Shown: piece after piece, positions 11,701 through 22,420 of the stretch
How positions within the stretch are numbered: the stretch's first letter is position 1
Layout of the letters: the number at the start of each line of letters is the position of its first letter
DNA from: Anisodus tanguticus
Lineage: Eukaryota > Streptophyta > Magnoliopsida > Solanales > Solanaceae
Reading direction: 5' to 3'
Assembly (NCBI GenBank): GCA_034509755.1
Contig: CM067555.1
Location: 5,588,142-5,652,141, forward strand
Length of the DNA stretch: 64,000 nt
The notes under the pieces: generated by a model
Told to the model about the DNA's origin: nothing
Databases searched by the model: none
The model's input: only the letters and a program-made list of their open reading frames with translations
Program-made: the position numbers and the translations under genes

Positions 11701-14700
11701 TCGTACATACTGGGAGAACTCATCTGATGTATATTCACCTCTGTTGTCTGTTCGGAGGCATTGGATTTTCTTACCGAGTTCTTCTTCTGCTATTTCCTTG
11801 AACTCTTTAAATTTTGAAAAAGTTTCAGATTGTTTTTAGAAAGAAAACCCATACGTACCTTGAGAAGTCGTCAATGAATGTAACCATGTATTGCATGCCA
11901 TTAATTGATGATTGCTTGACTCACCCGAATATGTCAGAATAGACCAGCTCCAATGGTGTTTTGGCTATGAACTTTGAGTCTTCATATGGTAACTGTTGCG
12001 CCTTACCGTATTGGTAGCCTGCACAAACGGTCTCTGTTCTGACCTCGAGTTGAGGAAGACCCTTCAACATAGATTTCTTCATCATCACCTTGAGTTTGTG
12101 ATAGCTTACATGTCCAAGTCTTGTATGCCACAAATCAGTTGTTTCGTTCTTTCGAGTCTTGTTTACATAAACTGACTCTGCTGTCATTACATGGAAAAAC
12201 TCTAAGCGTCATCCTCTCATCATCGGTGTTCCAGAGATTTCAAGATCTTGACATCTTGAGGTCCGAATACGACATGGTGGCCTGATGCCGTAAGTTGCGC
12301 TACTGATAGTAAGTTTTTCTTTATCCCAGGTACATGGTAGACATTCTAAAGTGAAACCTCTTTCAGACTGAATCTCGGCATGATTGTTGTTTTTTCGACG
12401 TGAGCGATTGATAGTCCTGAGTTGTTGGCCGTCACCACCACACGACCACCTTTGTACTCGGTCATGTTCTGTAGCTTCTCTTTATCTCATGTCATATGAT
12501 TTGAGCAGCCAGACTTGACTATCCAATCATTATTATCGTCGATCATTCCAGGAACGGTAACTGCCAGAGCTAATTCTTCTTTCTCCACGGCGAAAGATGC
12601 TTCGGCGTCCCACTCTTCATCACTTGTCTTTCCTGCATTTGACGTGGCTGCATTGCTTTCTGCAGTGTTCTTTTTGAACCAACAATTATTAGCCATGTGG
12701 CCCTTCTTCCCACAGTTATAACATTTTCCATCAAACTTATTATTATTTTTTGACTAGCCACCCCGGTTGTCTTTCTTTTGAGCTCCCCCTGTTTAGAAGC
12801 TTCCATGATGATTATCCTTGTCATCCTGTTTTCTAGAATTTCTACTAGCATTTGGTCGGGATCGACCTTTCTTATCACCGCTATAGAGTGCTTCTTCGTC
12901 ACTCTTTAATGAGACTCCAGATATTTGCTTAGCCAACGCTTCTTGGTCAGTTAGTACGTTTTCTAGTTCAACAAGAGAAGGTTGGCTTGGCCAACCTTGT
13001 ATTGCGAAAATAAAGTTTCTATATTCTGGCCTTAATCCATGAATAATAATTCTTCTAATTCTAGCGTCTGACATGCCAGCAGCAGAGTCTAATGCAGAAA
13101 TTTCACGACAAAGAGATTTTACCTTGGTAAAGTATTGGTTGATCATCATGTCGCGTTGTCTGATAGAGAGAAGCTCGTTCTCCAGAAGCTGCAGTCTCGT
13201 ATCATTATTTTTGGTGAACAATGTTGCGAAAGTATCCCACGATTCCTTCGGTATCTTAGCTGGCCTGATGTGCTCCAACATTTCATCTTCAATTGTGATC
13301 CGAATCGCAAACATGGCTTTGCCAACTCTAATATTCCATTTCTTCAGAGCGACTGTGTCTTCTGGTTGTGTGACCTCATTGCCACCAACGATCTTCCACA
13401 AGTCTTGGCCTTGGAGATATGCCTCCATATGCATCAACGATGTGCTATAATTCTGATTGTTAAGTTTCTTGATTCCACCGACCACTTGAAGGTCACCGAT
13501 CATGTCTTGGCTAAAATTCTATTTTTACCAAGAAAGCTTGATTTCGACAACAAGATCTGTAGTACTAAACCACACACGAACACTCTAAGAAACTCAACAA
13601 ACGACTCTTTGGTATGAACCGACCTGGCTATGATACCACTTGTTAGATAACACAACACGTGAAAACGTAATTACTTTATTATTGTGAAAGTAATTACATC
13701 AAGACTTGAACACTATAACTTGACCACAATATACACTAAGTTCTTACTCTTTTATTTTTACCAACACTTGATACTCACACTTTAGCTTACACACACTTTA
13801 GACTCACTTGGACACTTTTTGGATGCACACTTAGGACTTGCTCTCACTTCTTGAGAACTTCTTACTCACTTAATTACAACTCAAATAGACCACCTCTATT
13901 TATAGATGGTGATGGAAGAATCTAGTTAGGATACTTAATTATTATTCTATTCTAGAATATTCCTCACTATCTTTTTCTAGAATCACTCTTCTATTTATTT
14001 CTAGAGTTATTCTTTCTAGACTCCAATCTAGAACTTTCATCCTAAAGTTCTTCTTTCAACTCTCTATAACTACTTGAACATTCTAAATTGATTATCAATT
14101 GTCTTGGATATTAAGTTGATGATGACTTTTAACGGTCATAACCAAGGATCTGTTGATCTGACAGTTAGAAATCACAAATTTATGAAATATATGTGTAATA
14201 GGACTCTTCTTCTAAAGAAAGTGAACGTTATCTACTTGTCTTGAACGGTTAAACAAAAACGGGAAGTCATCCTAGTGGAGGACATTTCAAGAAAGGTTTT
14301 TGATTAATCTTATTTGTACCGCTATGTTTATTATTATAACCTGAATATCTATGTCTGCATCCACACTTGTAGCCTGTGTTTGTAATACCAATTCACTAAA
14401 ACTTTCAGATCCTCAATGTATATGTAACAAAATATCAAACTGGGGGAACTTATTGGCCTATTGTGCACAACACAACAATTTTCTCAATGGTGCTGATGCA
14501 AATTATAGCCATGGCAGTCTTTGGACTAAAAAAATCTACAGTGGCGTCAAGCTTTGTGATTCCGCTGATAATCTTGACACTCCTTTTCAATGAGTATTGC
14601 AGGCAAAGGTTTCAACCATTATTCAGGCACATCCCTGCTCAGGTATATTTTAATTGCTACATTCAGTCAAGAATGTTTTCCATTATATGCCTCTTATGCC

Positions 14701-14901
14701 ATGTCTTCATTTCCACAGATCCTTATTGAAATGGACCGGCAGGATGAGCAAAATGGGAAAATGAAAGAGATCCATCAAAATCTCACATTAGCTTATACTC
14801 AGTTCAAATCCAATTCCCGCACGCTGGGTGATCCTATGCCCCCAAATCATAACAATTGCAGGCTTGAAGACCTAGAAATTAATCCAGGTTCAAATTTCTA
14901 A
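2713..14901 (+). CDS. RXW8: CSC1-like / OSCA family channel, RXW8-like, 10 coding exons
   Basis: Exons: 2713-2993, 3997-4143, 4845-4908, 5045-5254 (donor could be 5251), 6090-6266, 6720-7018, 7390-7660, 8318-8596, 14409-14642, 14719-14901. All introns are GT-AG and the phases join to one open frame of about 714 codons. OSCA/CSC1 proteins are membrane channels, several of them osmotically or mechanically gated and Ca2+-permeable. The layout matches: an N-terminal membrane region with the motif LLTSAGIN then SILRKQPS (residues 1-165), a cytosolic PHM7-type domain (about 170-390), and a C-terminal multi-pass region (about 370-620) with [11 protein letters not shown] in exon 8 and [11 protein letters not shown] in exon 9. 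As I recall Arabidopsis RXW8, it agrees better than HYP1 along the whole length. The tail is short; a weak donor at about 14887 joined to an acceptor near 14974 would give an alternative C-terminus. Intron 8 is 5.8 kb because of two insertions. Confidence 0.92.
4438..4682. mobile_element. Stowaway-type MITE in RXW8-like intron 2
   Basis: A 245-bp element starts CTCCCTCTGTCCC and ends with the inverted form GGGACGGAGGGAG. TA lies on each side (4436-4437 and 4683-4684). These are the terminal inverted repeats and TA target duplication of Tc1/mariner-derived Stowaway MITEs. It has no coding capacity. It sits between exons 2 and 3 and disturbs no splice site. Confidence 0.9.
8966..10126. mobile_element. 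1.16-kb fold-back (long-TIR) element in RXW8-like intron 8
   Basis: The left end GAAAAGGGTCAAACATGCCC (from 8966) is mirrored at the right end (to 10126). The arms stay complementary for about 240 bp on the left (to roughly 9204) and 290 bp on the right (from roughly 9835), including blocks around TAATATTATTTTTATATTTAAATTA. The right arm carries an internal tandem copy of the GAATGCCACATGTTTAATT block at about 9831-9890. The centre (9205-9834) is AT-rich and non-coding. Long terminal inverted repeats without a transposase suggest a Mutator-like fold-back element. I could not define a target duplication. Confidence 0.75.
10483..10936 (-). repeat. LTR of intronic copia (3' LTR in element orientation)
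   Basis: A 454-bp direct repeat of 13641-14134. On the plus strand it starts TGTTAGACAACACAACACG and ends GATGACTTTTAACG. It lacks about 35-40 bp near its start that the other copy has, and a shorter stretch near 10693. Both LTRs end in ACG on the plus strand, so the element-sense start is CG rather than the usual TG. Confidence 0.9.
10944..12700 (-). pseudogene. Copia protease and integrase remnant, no RT (intronic element)
   Basis: Several frames in order encode the following: a protease-like stretch ([13 protein letters not shown], about 12487-12540) whose catalytic Asp is replaced by Lys; a GAG-pre-integrase region ([14 protein letters not shown], about 12070-12130); an integrase core spread over 11404-11900; and the post-integrase segment ([18 protein letters not shown], 11300-11380). 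Coding then stops at about 10944, right at the polypurine tract, where about 1.5 kb of RT/RNase H would be expected. Frameshifts and the lost protease Asp mean no working polyprotein. Confidence 0.85.
12793..13503 (-). CDS. gag: Copia Gag (intronic element)
   Basis: An open frame of 236 codons starting at 13503 encodes a copia capsid-type protein of the UBN2/retrotran_gag kind (motifs [29 protein letters not shown]). A CCHC zinc knuckle ([14 protein letters not shown]) lies a little further along in another frame near 12690-12730, so the Gag tail is frameshifted. Gag packages element RNA in the cytoplasm. Confidence 0.85.
   Translation of the reverse strand: MIGDLQVVGGIKKLNNQNYSTSLMHMEAYLQGQDLWKIVGGNEVTQPEDTVALKKWNIRVGKAMFAIRITIEDEMLEHIRPAKIPKESWDTFATLFTKNNDTRLQLLENELLSIRQRDMMINQYFTKVKSLCREISALDSAAGMSDARIRRIIIHGLRPEYRNFIFAIQGWPSQPSLVELENVLTDQEALAKQISGVSLKSDEEALYSGDKKGRSRPNASRNSRKQDDKDNHHGSF
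13641..14134 (-). repeat. LTR of intronic copia (5' LTR in element orientation)
   Basis: A 494-bp direct repeat of 10483-10936, next to the primer-binding site and to the GTCAT duplication at 14135-14139. It keeps the GTAATTACTTTATTATTGTG segment that the other copy lost. Confidence 0.9.
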
Positions 14902-15860
14902 ATGACTATTTTGCAACAATTTTTATTTATTTGCATGTCTTCTAAAATGTTCTTGACATCTTGTTGGTTATAGGAAAAAGCCCTGTCCTTCTCTCTTCTT
15001 AATTGGTTCCACATACGTTGAAAATTGGAGAATTATAATCAAGTATATGAATTTCTGGGCACTTGCATGCGGGAATATTGCTAGTCGTGGTTCTTCTATC
15101 TATTCATTTTTGGAGGTAAGGCAGACGATATCTTGAATAGAGACTTTTAGTATACACAGGAGATAGTTCTTATAAGCATTCCTCGAGCTGCAAGATTTTT
15201 GGAAGTTTTTAGATCATCTGTCTCACATAGAGATGGGAAGATGAATGATATTGAGTTTTTGTACAGATGATAGTTCCATGAATACTGAAACATTTTGTTA
15301 GAGTATGATGTTCTTACATGTATAGTTGAAATACTTACAGGTTATTCTATCAGAGGATTTTGTTTATTCTAGGTTTTTGGCTATAGTTGTACATCTCATA
15401 GCAGGAAATAAGAAATTAGACTTGCAATCCTTCCAATCCCTCTAGTATTGGCAGTTTCATGACTTTCATCAAGCCATTCTGCTATCATTCTAGTTGTTAG
15501 TGTAGTGACTGCCTTATGTTCGATCGTGTAACTGGGACCGCAGCCAATGAATGTCCTAAAGTCGGAGAAAAGGAACAACATAACTGATACTCTGTACTTG
15601 ATGGAGTACTATAGGACTGGAGCTTCTAAAATCCATCAACCATTGCTTCTGCCGTTCTTGTATACGCTCATTGTGTTGATTTATTTTATATGGATCTTTC
15701 ATTTATTTTGATGTACTCATGTTGAATAGGTATTTTGTATGAATTCTTTAAAATACATTAGAATTAATAAAAACTACAGGCATCCACACTAAATACTGAT
15801 ACACACCCGTATTGAAGACATACTAATAACATCCCATATAGCGTAGGCAACTATGGCTTT
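14902..15860. other. 3' flank of RXW8-like gene, intergenic
   Basis: This includes the probable 3' UTR. A short alternative last exon could start after the AG near 14973 and code KSPVLLSS before a stop. No other gene is visible; a 61-codon minus-strand frame at 15396-15581 has no recognisable motif. Confidence 0.5.
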
Positions 15861-15968
15861 CAGCACAAAACACTGTTGCTCTTTACACCTTTCAACAAAA
15901 TTTCTTTCACAAATCAGCACAAAACACTGTTGCTCTTTACACCTTTCAACTAAATTTCTTTCACAAAT
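15861..15968. repeat. 54-bp tandem duplication (two copies)
   Basis: The unit starting CAGCACAAAACACTGTTGCT occurs at 15861-15914 and again at 15915-15968, differing at about one position (CAACAAAATT versus CAACTAAATT). It ends just before the target site of the Au-type SINE. Confidence 0.9.
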
Positions 15969-15991
15969 CTTAGTTGCTGTTAAGTGAAATG

Positions 15992-16173
15992 GGTGAAGGG
16001 GAGTCTTGGAGTAACTGATAAAGTTGTTATGTGACCAGGAGGTCACGGGTTCTAGCCGTAGAAATAACCTCTTGCAGAAATGCAGGTAAGATTGCGTACA
16101 ATAAACTCTTCTGGTCCGGCCCTTCCCGGGACCTCACGCATAGCAGGAGCTTAGTGCACCGGGCTGCCCTTTT
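15992..16173 (+). mobile_element. Au-type SINE with 14-bp TSD
   Basis: The 182-bp body matches the Au SINE as I know it. It has a tRNA-like head with the B-box region GGTCACGGGTTCTAGCC, then CTCTTGCAGAAATGCAGG and GGTCCGGCCCTTCCCGGG, and it ends in GTGCACCGGGCTGCCC plus T residues. The direct repeat TGTTAAGTGAAATG flanks it at 15978-15991 and 16174-16187. Au SINEs occur in grasses, legumes and Solanaceae. A minus-strand open frame across it (16027-16392) is an artefact of the repeat. Confidence 0.9.
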
Positions 16174-16579
16174 TGTTAAGTGAAATGTGCAACACATTAA
16201 GCAAAAGTTAGGAGGGGCTAAGAAGTTTAGCCTCCATTCACCAAATAAGATCCTGAGAAAGACCTCTTGAACTCTATGGAGTCGATCTAGGTATTCCTTA
16301 TCATAATCCGTAGCTAGAATTTGAGAAAAGAGTTTCCTAGTTAGTATACTTAATGCAAAGTTGGTTTCAGCATCAAGTCGATAAATACACATTCAAATAT
16401 CAGTAAAACACCTTACAATTCATAGCAAAGATTCACAATCAAGGAAAGAGAAAAAGAAGGATCTAACACACCTAAATTTGTAACCAATACTCATCTAGAG
16501 GTTAAACTATTAAGATTGATGTACACGAAGTGCTGGTAACTTCTTTCCTAATATGATACAACTCATAAACTGTACAATC

Positions 16580-19500
16580 TTAATAGCAACTAGTAAGATA
16601 GACCTGGAGACCCTTAAGCAATTCAAGCTTGTAGACATTGAGCGATCTGAATGAAATATCTAATTTAATTTTCCGGGGTTCTAACAGTGTGATGGTAATT
16701 TCGTTTGTTGAATACATGCTTGTGGAATATTCAGACGTGACTTTGCTTTCTGTGAAAAAACCAGGTTCCTTAGCTTGAGGCATAATAGCATCATTAGCCA
16801 ACATCAAGACCACTGTGGGCATGTCGGGTCTGTCTTCTGGACATTGTTGTGCACATAACAGCACGAATCCGTTAGATGCGCATCAATTAGCTCTAATGGT
16901 CTACCTTCATTATAAAGTTTCCTTACCTGTCAATAACAAAATCAGTACATAATCAAGAAACATGTAGCGGTTGGCGGTTGATGTGCCTAATGGATTTAAG
17001 TTCAATGCAGTTTAACTACCATAGGTTAATTATCATTTTTACCAGGTTATCAATTAATTATTATAGAGAAATATCTGTAACTACCTTATAAGTGACCTCA
17101 TTGTTAAAAGATTATTTTACTCCGTTAGTGCACGAAATTTAAACTCGCCTTTAATTAACAAACAAGACTTACATGTCCGAGAAGGTTGATACTGTGACTT
17201 TCATGTGAAAATCCTCTGTTTCTCCGACCACTGAGTATCTCTAGCACTAACACGCCAAAGCTAAATACATCTGATTTTACTGAGAAAACACCATGGACTA
17301 CATACTCTGGGGACATGTAGCCACTGCATCACACATTAAGCAGAAAATAGTGTTACATAAAGGATATTATACCTAAAATAAATGCTAAAAAGTGAGTAGT
17401 AGTTAATTTCTTATTGTGTCCCAACCAAATGGTGTGTATTAGCACCAGTCTCATCCCCTACAATGCTTCTAGCTATGCCAAAATCCGGGATCTTAGGGTT
17501 CATGTCAGCATCTAGCAAAATGTTACTAGCTTTGAGGTCTCTGTGGATAATTCTTAGCCGAGAATCTTGATGGAGATACAGAAGTCCTCTAGAAATTCCG
17601 TTGATGATGTTGAAGCGCTTAGGCCAGTTCAGTAACAAGCTCTTCTTTTCATTTGTTAACCGGTCCTCTGTTAGAAAACTGATATAAAACAGTGCAGCTA
17701 AAATGTGATCTAAATTATCAACATTACTGTGTACTAATCGTGGTTCTTTGTGTTAAGCGAGAGTAACCAGACCAAATATGAAAAGATCTAGACTTCTGTT
17801 GCGCATGTATTCATAGACCAGCAATTTTTCTCCTCCTGCAATGCAGCAACCTATAAGCTTCACAAGATTTCGATGCTGGAGTTTGGCAATGCAAATAACT
17901 TCATTCTTGAACTCGTCAACTCCTTGCAAGGAAGACTTGGAGAGCCTCTTTATAGCTATTTCTTGTCCTCCCTCCAGGATTCCCTATAATATCAACATAT
18001 AGCTGGCTAAAGGATTCAAAAGTGTCATCTGTTTACTCTCAATTATACTATTATAGTACATATTATTTCCTAAAAGAATGATTCATAAATTTACAGTCTT
18101 ACCTTGTAAACGGATCCAAATCCACCTTCTCCAATCTTGTTCTCGACTGAGAAATTAGAGGTTGCTCTAGTTAGAGTTGATAAGGCAAACAGTGGGAGGT
18201 CTAGGTCATCTTTCAAGTTCATCTTCCTCTGCTTCTTCTTTTTCCAAATATACAACCCTATGGTCAGGCCAATCACAGCCACTCCAATCAATAGTGACAG
18301 ACTCAATGCAAGTAGTTTTGTTTCTTCGAGCCTTAAAAACAAAAACAAAACATGGAGTGTGAAATAAACTAAATAGAGACGGAAAAGTCAACTAATGAAC
18401 ATATACTATGTCAACTTTTAACAAATAGCTATGTAAAACACAACTAAATCTGAGATTTGGGAAGTTTAATTCAGTCAGCTAATTCTCCATATCCACCAAA
18501 TTCATAAATTTTACCTAACTCTAAGGTAGCCATCCTTATGAATGTCCTGTCCTCCAGATAATTCTCGTATGTCAATTAAGTCTCCAAACCAAAGCAAACA
18601 GCCACTGCCACCATTACGTATACAAGAGCAATTCCTCAAGCAAGCTTTCTTGCACTCGCGGAGTGTCACACTCACATCAAACCATGAATACTGTGTATCT
18701 GGTAGCTTTATACCAGAGTACTTGAGAAATCCATCTCCGTTCTGGCAATTAAGGGGTGTCCTTCTAACACACCCGGCGGACCACTTTGTCACTGCCCAAT
18801 TTCTTGGATCTTTAGGCACAAATTTGTCACCTACACACAGGAGTGAGTATGTTGTTGCAACTACCATATGCACCACATGTTCCATAGTTATCTGCTGGTG
18901 AAGCAATGTAAACATTCCATTCCTGTCTATTCTCATCCCACATCGAATGCTCAAGCATACCTTTACTGTTCATGGTTAATTTGGTCATAACAGAACCCAG
19001 AAGCGCGAAGCTGTAAAATGCTTTCTTTTCATCCAAATCCAGCTTAAATGGAAAAATTGTATTTTTTGTCAGTCCTAGCAAACCACTAAAGCGGAGTCCA
19101 TTCCATAGTCCGGTGCTGAACACCTTAACTTTACCTTTTCTCATGACATCCTGAGGATATCCAGTGGGATCACAATGATATGTATATTTCCCTGGAGCTG
19201 GATCATATTCGTACTTTTATGAGGAGAGGTAAAATTCTTGTCCAGTGACAAAGTTCTTACCCATCTTCATGTCTGGTAAGAGTGTATCAGTTGGATAATC
19301 AAAACTCTGCCACAGGAAGTTCTCAACATTAGCATCATTTGCATCTCTTACGACAAGATTACCCGAGTTCAACAACTGTGCAATTGGATTCTTCACAGCC
19401 AAATGCCTCGACGAATTAGTAGACCACACGATTGTATTAGCAGCAGTGAGAAGAGCAAGTCGTCCTGGACTGACGATTTTCAACGTAACACCTGATGTGT

Positions 19501-19768
19501 TGGTGAGTTGAGCTGCTCTATTCGCAACCCATACAACGGACTTGTCAGGTAAATCGCGCTTGTACCATATTCCGACATACAAATTATTCGTGAAACTAGC
19601 CGGGGGAAAAAATCCCATCTCAAAGTTTCCATCAGATGAAGTAATGGTCTTACCATCTGTTAGAAAGTCAGGTGCAGTGATAGTATCTTTTGCACTAGAA
19701 ATTGAGCATAGAAAACAACATAAAAATATTTGCAACAACAACTGAAACATAAGTAGAAAACTTTCCAT
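16580..19768 (-). pseudogene. S-domain receptor-like kinase A (G-type lectin S-RLK), degenerate
   Basis: Homologous exon by exon to intact kinase B at 34.8 kb. Exons on the minus strand: 18515-19768, 18103-18331, 17773-17983, 17415-17652, 17173-17323, and from 16926 down. It starts MESFLLMFQ with a signal peptide, then B-lectin, S-locus glycoprotein, PAN, transmembrane and kinase domains (HRDLKASN is kept). Lesions: a TAA at 19217-19219 where B has Trp; a small deletion giving TGA near 18834; loss of the TAYSNLD-like block after NCSC; a one-base frameshift in the transmembrane exon; the acceptor before exon 4 changed from AG to AA (17653-17654); the donor after it changed from GT to AT (17413-17414); Ser to Pro before DFG; a deletion of about 35 bp in the last exon near 16860; and the stop codon changed to AAA. 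Functional expression is very unlikely. Confidence 0.9.
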
Positions 19769-20555
19769 TGGATCTATGCTGCTTAATTCTCTTTGGAGAC
19801 TGAAATAGTTTACAACCAAAGTCAAGTTTTGGTCAGCATAGTAACAAGTGATATCACATTAAGAAGTGCTCTATCACGTGCTACCTAACCCAAGAGTTAT
19901 AATATACCAAGTCATCTACCAAAGTACTGGTCTGATTAATGGGAGTTATTACTTATTAGAATTGGATAAAGATAGGTTCTTTGCACCAAAAGGTTGGACC
20001 TACCTAGTCAGGTTTAGATTTCTGGAGGTAAACTGATCTTTTTCAGTACAATTCCAACTAGTTCTGAAGGCCTTAAAAGCTTATCAAACTATTTGGCTGC
20101 TAGTTAACTAGAATGCATATATTACTCCATGTCCCACTTTATGTGGTGCATCTTCTTTTATATTTTGTATGCAAAAGAATGATTACTTTTCTATATTTAA
20201 TGTGTTCTTTTTAATTCTAATTCCATTGAAATATAGGCATTTAGGTTGACTTGAATAGGCGAGTAAGGACTTGAAAGATTCTTACGAATAGTATTAACTC
20301 TGTCAATTAATAACCAAATAATGTAATGAATAATTCAACGACAGCCCCCCATGGTAGCTGAAACAAAATTTACCTTGCTGAATGGGTGTTGGAGTAATCT
20401 ACCGATCAAGTCCCAGTCACTAAGCAAGTACACTTGAATATCAAGTATAGCTCATAACAATCTATCTTTGGGGGCATATGACGATTGTTTTACGACTTGG
20501 GTGACTCAACGATCTTAAGAGATTGACCGGTAGAATGACATGTAAAGCACTAGTT
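19769..20555. other. Intergenic, upstream of kinase A
   Basis: No gene is visible. The segment just upstream of the A start resembles the region upstream of kinase B, including a TTGAC core (on the minus strand), so the old duplication probably included promoter sequence. Confidence 0.4.
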
Positions 20556-20830
20556 GCACTTATTATTGTTGGATTCTGAAACACGGGGGGGGGGGGGTGA
20601 ATTGAATTTTAAATTCCTTTCCAATTGTTTAGTCGACTATTCGTTTCGTCAGTCGACTCTCCTGCAAACTCAAAAGGTTAGTGAGTGATAATATGATATG
20701 TAATGTAAAGGTAGAAAAGTAATTAACACAGATGTTTTATACTGATTTCGATCACTGGCGTGGTGCCTATTCCAGTCCACTTGGGTTACAAGGTTTCCTT
20801 AGAGCCTTGAATTGATTTGATTACAATATT
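20556..20830. mobile_element. Probable LTR fragment of an unidentified retroelement
   Basis: The motif GAAACACG followed by a run of 12-13 G and then TGAATTGAATTTT, with downstream blocks such as CCAGTCCACTTGGGTTACAAGG, has the look of an LTR end seen in some plant copia elements. No partner LTR is found in the window. The assignment rests on pattern memory only. The gypsy gag remnant follows directly. Confidence 0.35.
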
Positions 20831-20869
20831 GGTTCAATTCTTAAACCGAGTTTGTCTTGCTGACAGTGT

Positions 20870-21710
20870 CTACGATCAGATACAACGTACCTTGTGGGTA
20901 ATGGATGCTACCGATACTGAGTCGGTAAAGTTTACTTCTTATAGACTGCGGGATGTCGCAGTGACCTGGTATGAGATATGTGAGCAATCTAGAGGACTTC
21001 GTGCTCCACCAGCAGGATGAAGAGAGTTTTCAGATGCCTTTTTACAGCATTTTCTGTCGGTCGAGCTTTGACGGGCCAGGCAGGACAGATTCCTACGTCT
21101 TAAGCAGGGCAACATGAGTGTTCGAGAATATAGCTTGCAGTTTAATTCATTGGCCAGATATGCTTCTACGATTATAGCTGAGATGAGTGACTGGGTACAT
21201 AGGTTTGTTACTAGGTTGGGGACACACTTAGTCAATGAGTGTACTACGACTTCTCTAAATCCAGATATGGATATTGCTCGCATTCAAGCTTATGCACAAA
21301 ATTTGGAGGATCGTAAGAGGCAACAACGGGTAGATCGAGAACGTGATAAGGGCCAACATAAGAGGGCTAGATCCATAGGTGACGTAAGAGAGTTCAGAGG
21401 TGGGCCCAATCCACAACTTATAGATGACCATCTTACCCAGCATCTAGCGCATCATTACCATTTTCAAGGCCGATGGTTGATTGGTTTGTTCAATCGGGAC
21501 CAGGTCAGAGTTCACAAACATCAGGATCTTATTACCGAGGGGATTCTATTTAGATGAGACCGTCGTTGGCTCGATGTGAGCAATGTAGTAAGACCCATTT
21601 AAGGTCATGCCAACAAGGAACAAGGGTGTGTTATTCTTGTAGTGAACGTGGTCATATTATGCGAGAATGCCCGACAGGAGGCGGAGGTGTTAGAGCCTAG
21701 CAGGTCAGAT
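20870..21710 (+). pseudogene. Gypsy Gag with CCHC knuckle, broken
   Basis: The capsid region is split by a stop after GLRAPPAG at about 21018 and another at about 21069. The longest piece is 21114-21557. A zinc knuckle (CYSCSERGHIMREC) lies at about 21635-21671. Gag would assemble the virus-like particle; this copy cannot make it in one piece. Confidence 0.8.
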
Positions 21711-21807
21711 CTGCAGCAGCTTCATCACAGTTAGTACGCCTGTCAGGGCAGAGTCAATATACATTATCCGGTCGAGGCAGAGGTACGGGCCAAAACTGCA
21801 TTTACCA

Positions 21808-22155
21808 TTGATGGGGCGACAGGATCAAGAGTCCTCACTTGATGTCATTACAGAAATATTATCAGTCTTTTCACATAATGTGTATGCATTGTTAGATCCA
21901 GGCTCCAATCTATCGTATATCACCCCTTTTATTACCTGTAAATTTGGTATAAAGCCTGAGTTGATAAGAGATCCATTTGTGGTATTTACACCAGTTGGTG
22001 AGTCGGTAGTTGCTAGACGGGTCTATCGAAATTGTGCAGTATTAGTTTGTAGCCATCAGACCCTAGCGGATTTGGTAGAACTGGAGATGGTTGATTTTGA
22101 TATTATTATGGGCATGGATTGGATGGCATCGTACTATGCTAATGTTGATTGCTGA
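21808..22155 (+). pseudogene. Gypsy aspartic protease region
   Basis: A 115-codon frame contains a retropepsin-like motif (ALLDPGSNLSYI) in which the usual D-S/T-G catalytic triplet reads D-P-G. Further on comes the conserved FDIIMGMDWMASY. A stop follows at 22153, before reverse transcriptase. Confidence 0.75.
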
Positions 22156-22420
22156 ACAAAGATTGTTAAATTTTAGTTCCCAGGCGAGCCAATTCTTGAA
22201 TGGAAGGGTAATACGGCGATGCCAAAGGTAGGTTTATTTCATACCTTAAGGCAAGGAAGATGATCTCCAAAGGTTGTATTTACCATCTTGTTCGGGCTAG
22301 ATATCTTGACGCCGAACCACCTACTTCTCAATTAATTCTGGTGGTTAATAAGTTTCTTGATGTATTTCGAGATGAACTTCCAAGCCTTCCTCCCAAAAGG
22401 AAATTAAGTTCGGTATAAAT

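Larger units (their letters stand above)
10483..14134 (-). mobile_element. Ty1-copia element lacking RT/RNase H, antisense in RXW8-like intron 8
   Basis: Two long direct repeats (LTRs) bound the element, and GTCAT flanks it on both sides (10478-10482 and 14135-14139) as a 5-bp target duplication. It reads on the minus strand. A primer-binding site TGGTATCATAGC, like the initiator tRNA-Met site used by copia elements, lies at 13627-13638. A purine-rich tract (GAGCGGGAG) adjoins the other LTR. Gag, protease and integrase regions are present. Reverse transcriptase and RNase H are absent: the coding sequence passes from just after the integrase to the polypurine tract within a few bases of 10944. 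The element is therefore non-autonomous. It lies antisense to the host gene and clear of the intron's splice sites. Confidence 0.92.

Noticed and set aside
10953..13617. Plus-strand open frames of 120-160 codons within the intronic copia
   Set aside because: They are antisense shadows of the gag and integrase frames and have no motifs of their own.
16027..16392. 121-codon minus-strand open frame as a gene
   Set aside because: It is read antisense through the Au-type SINE and its flank, with no conserved domain.
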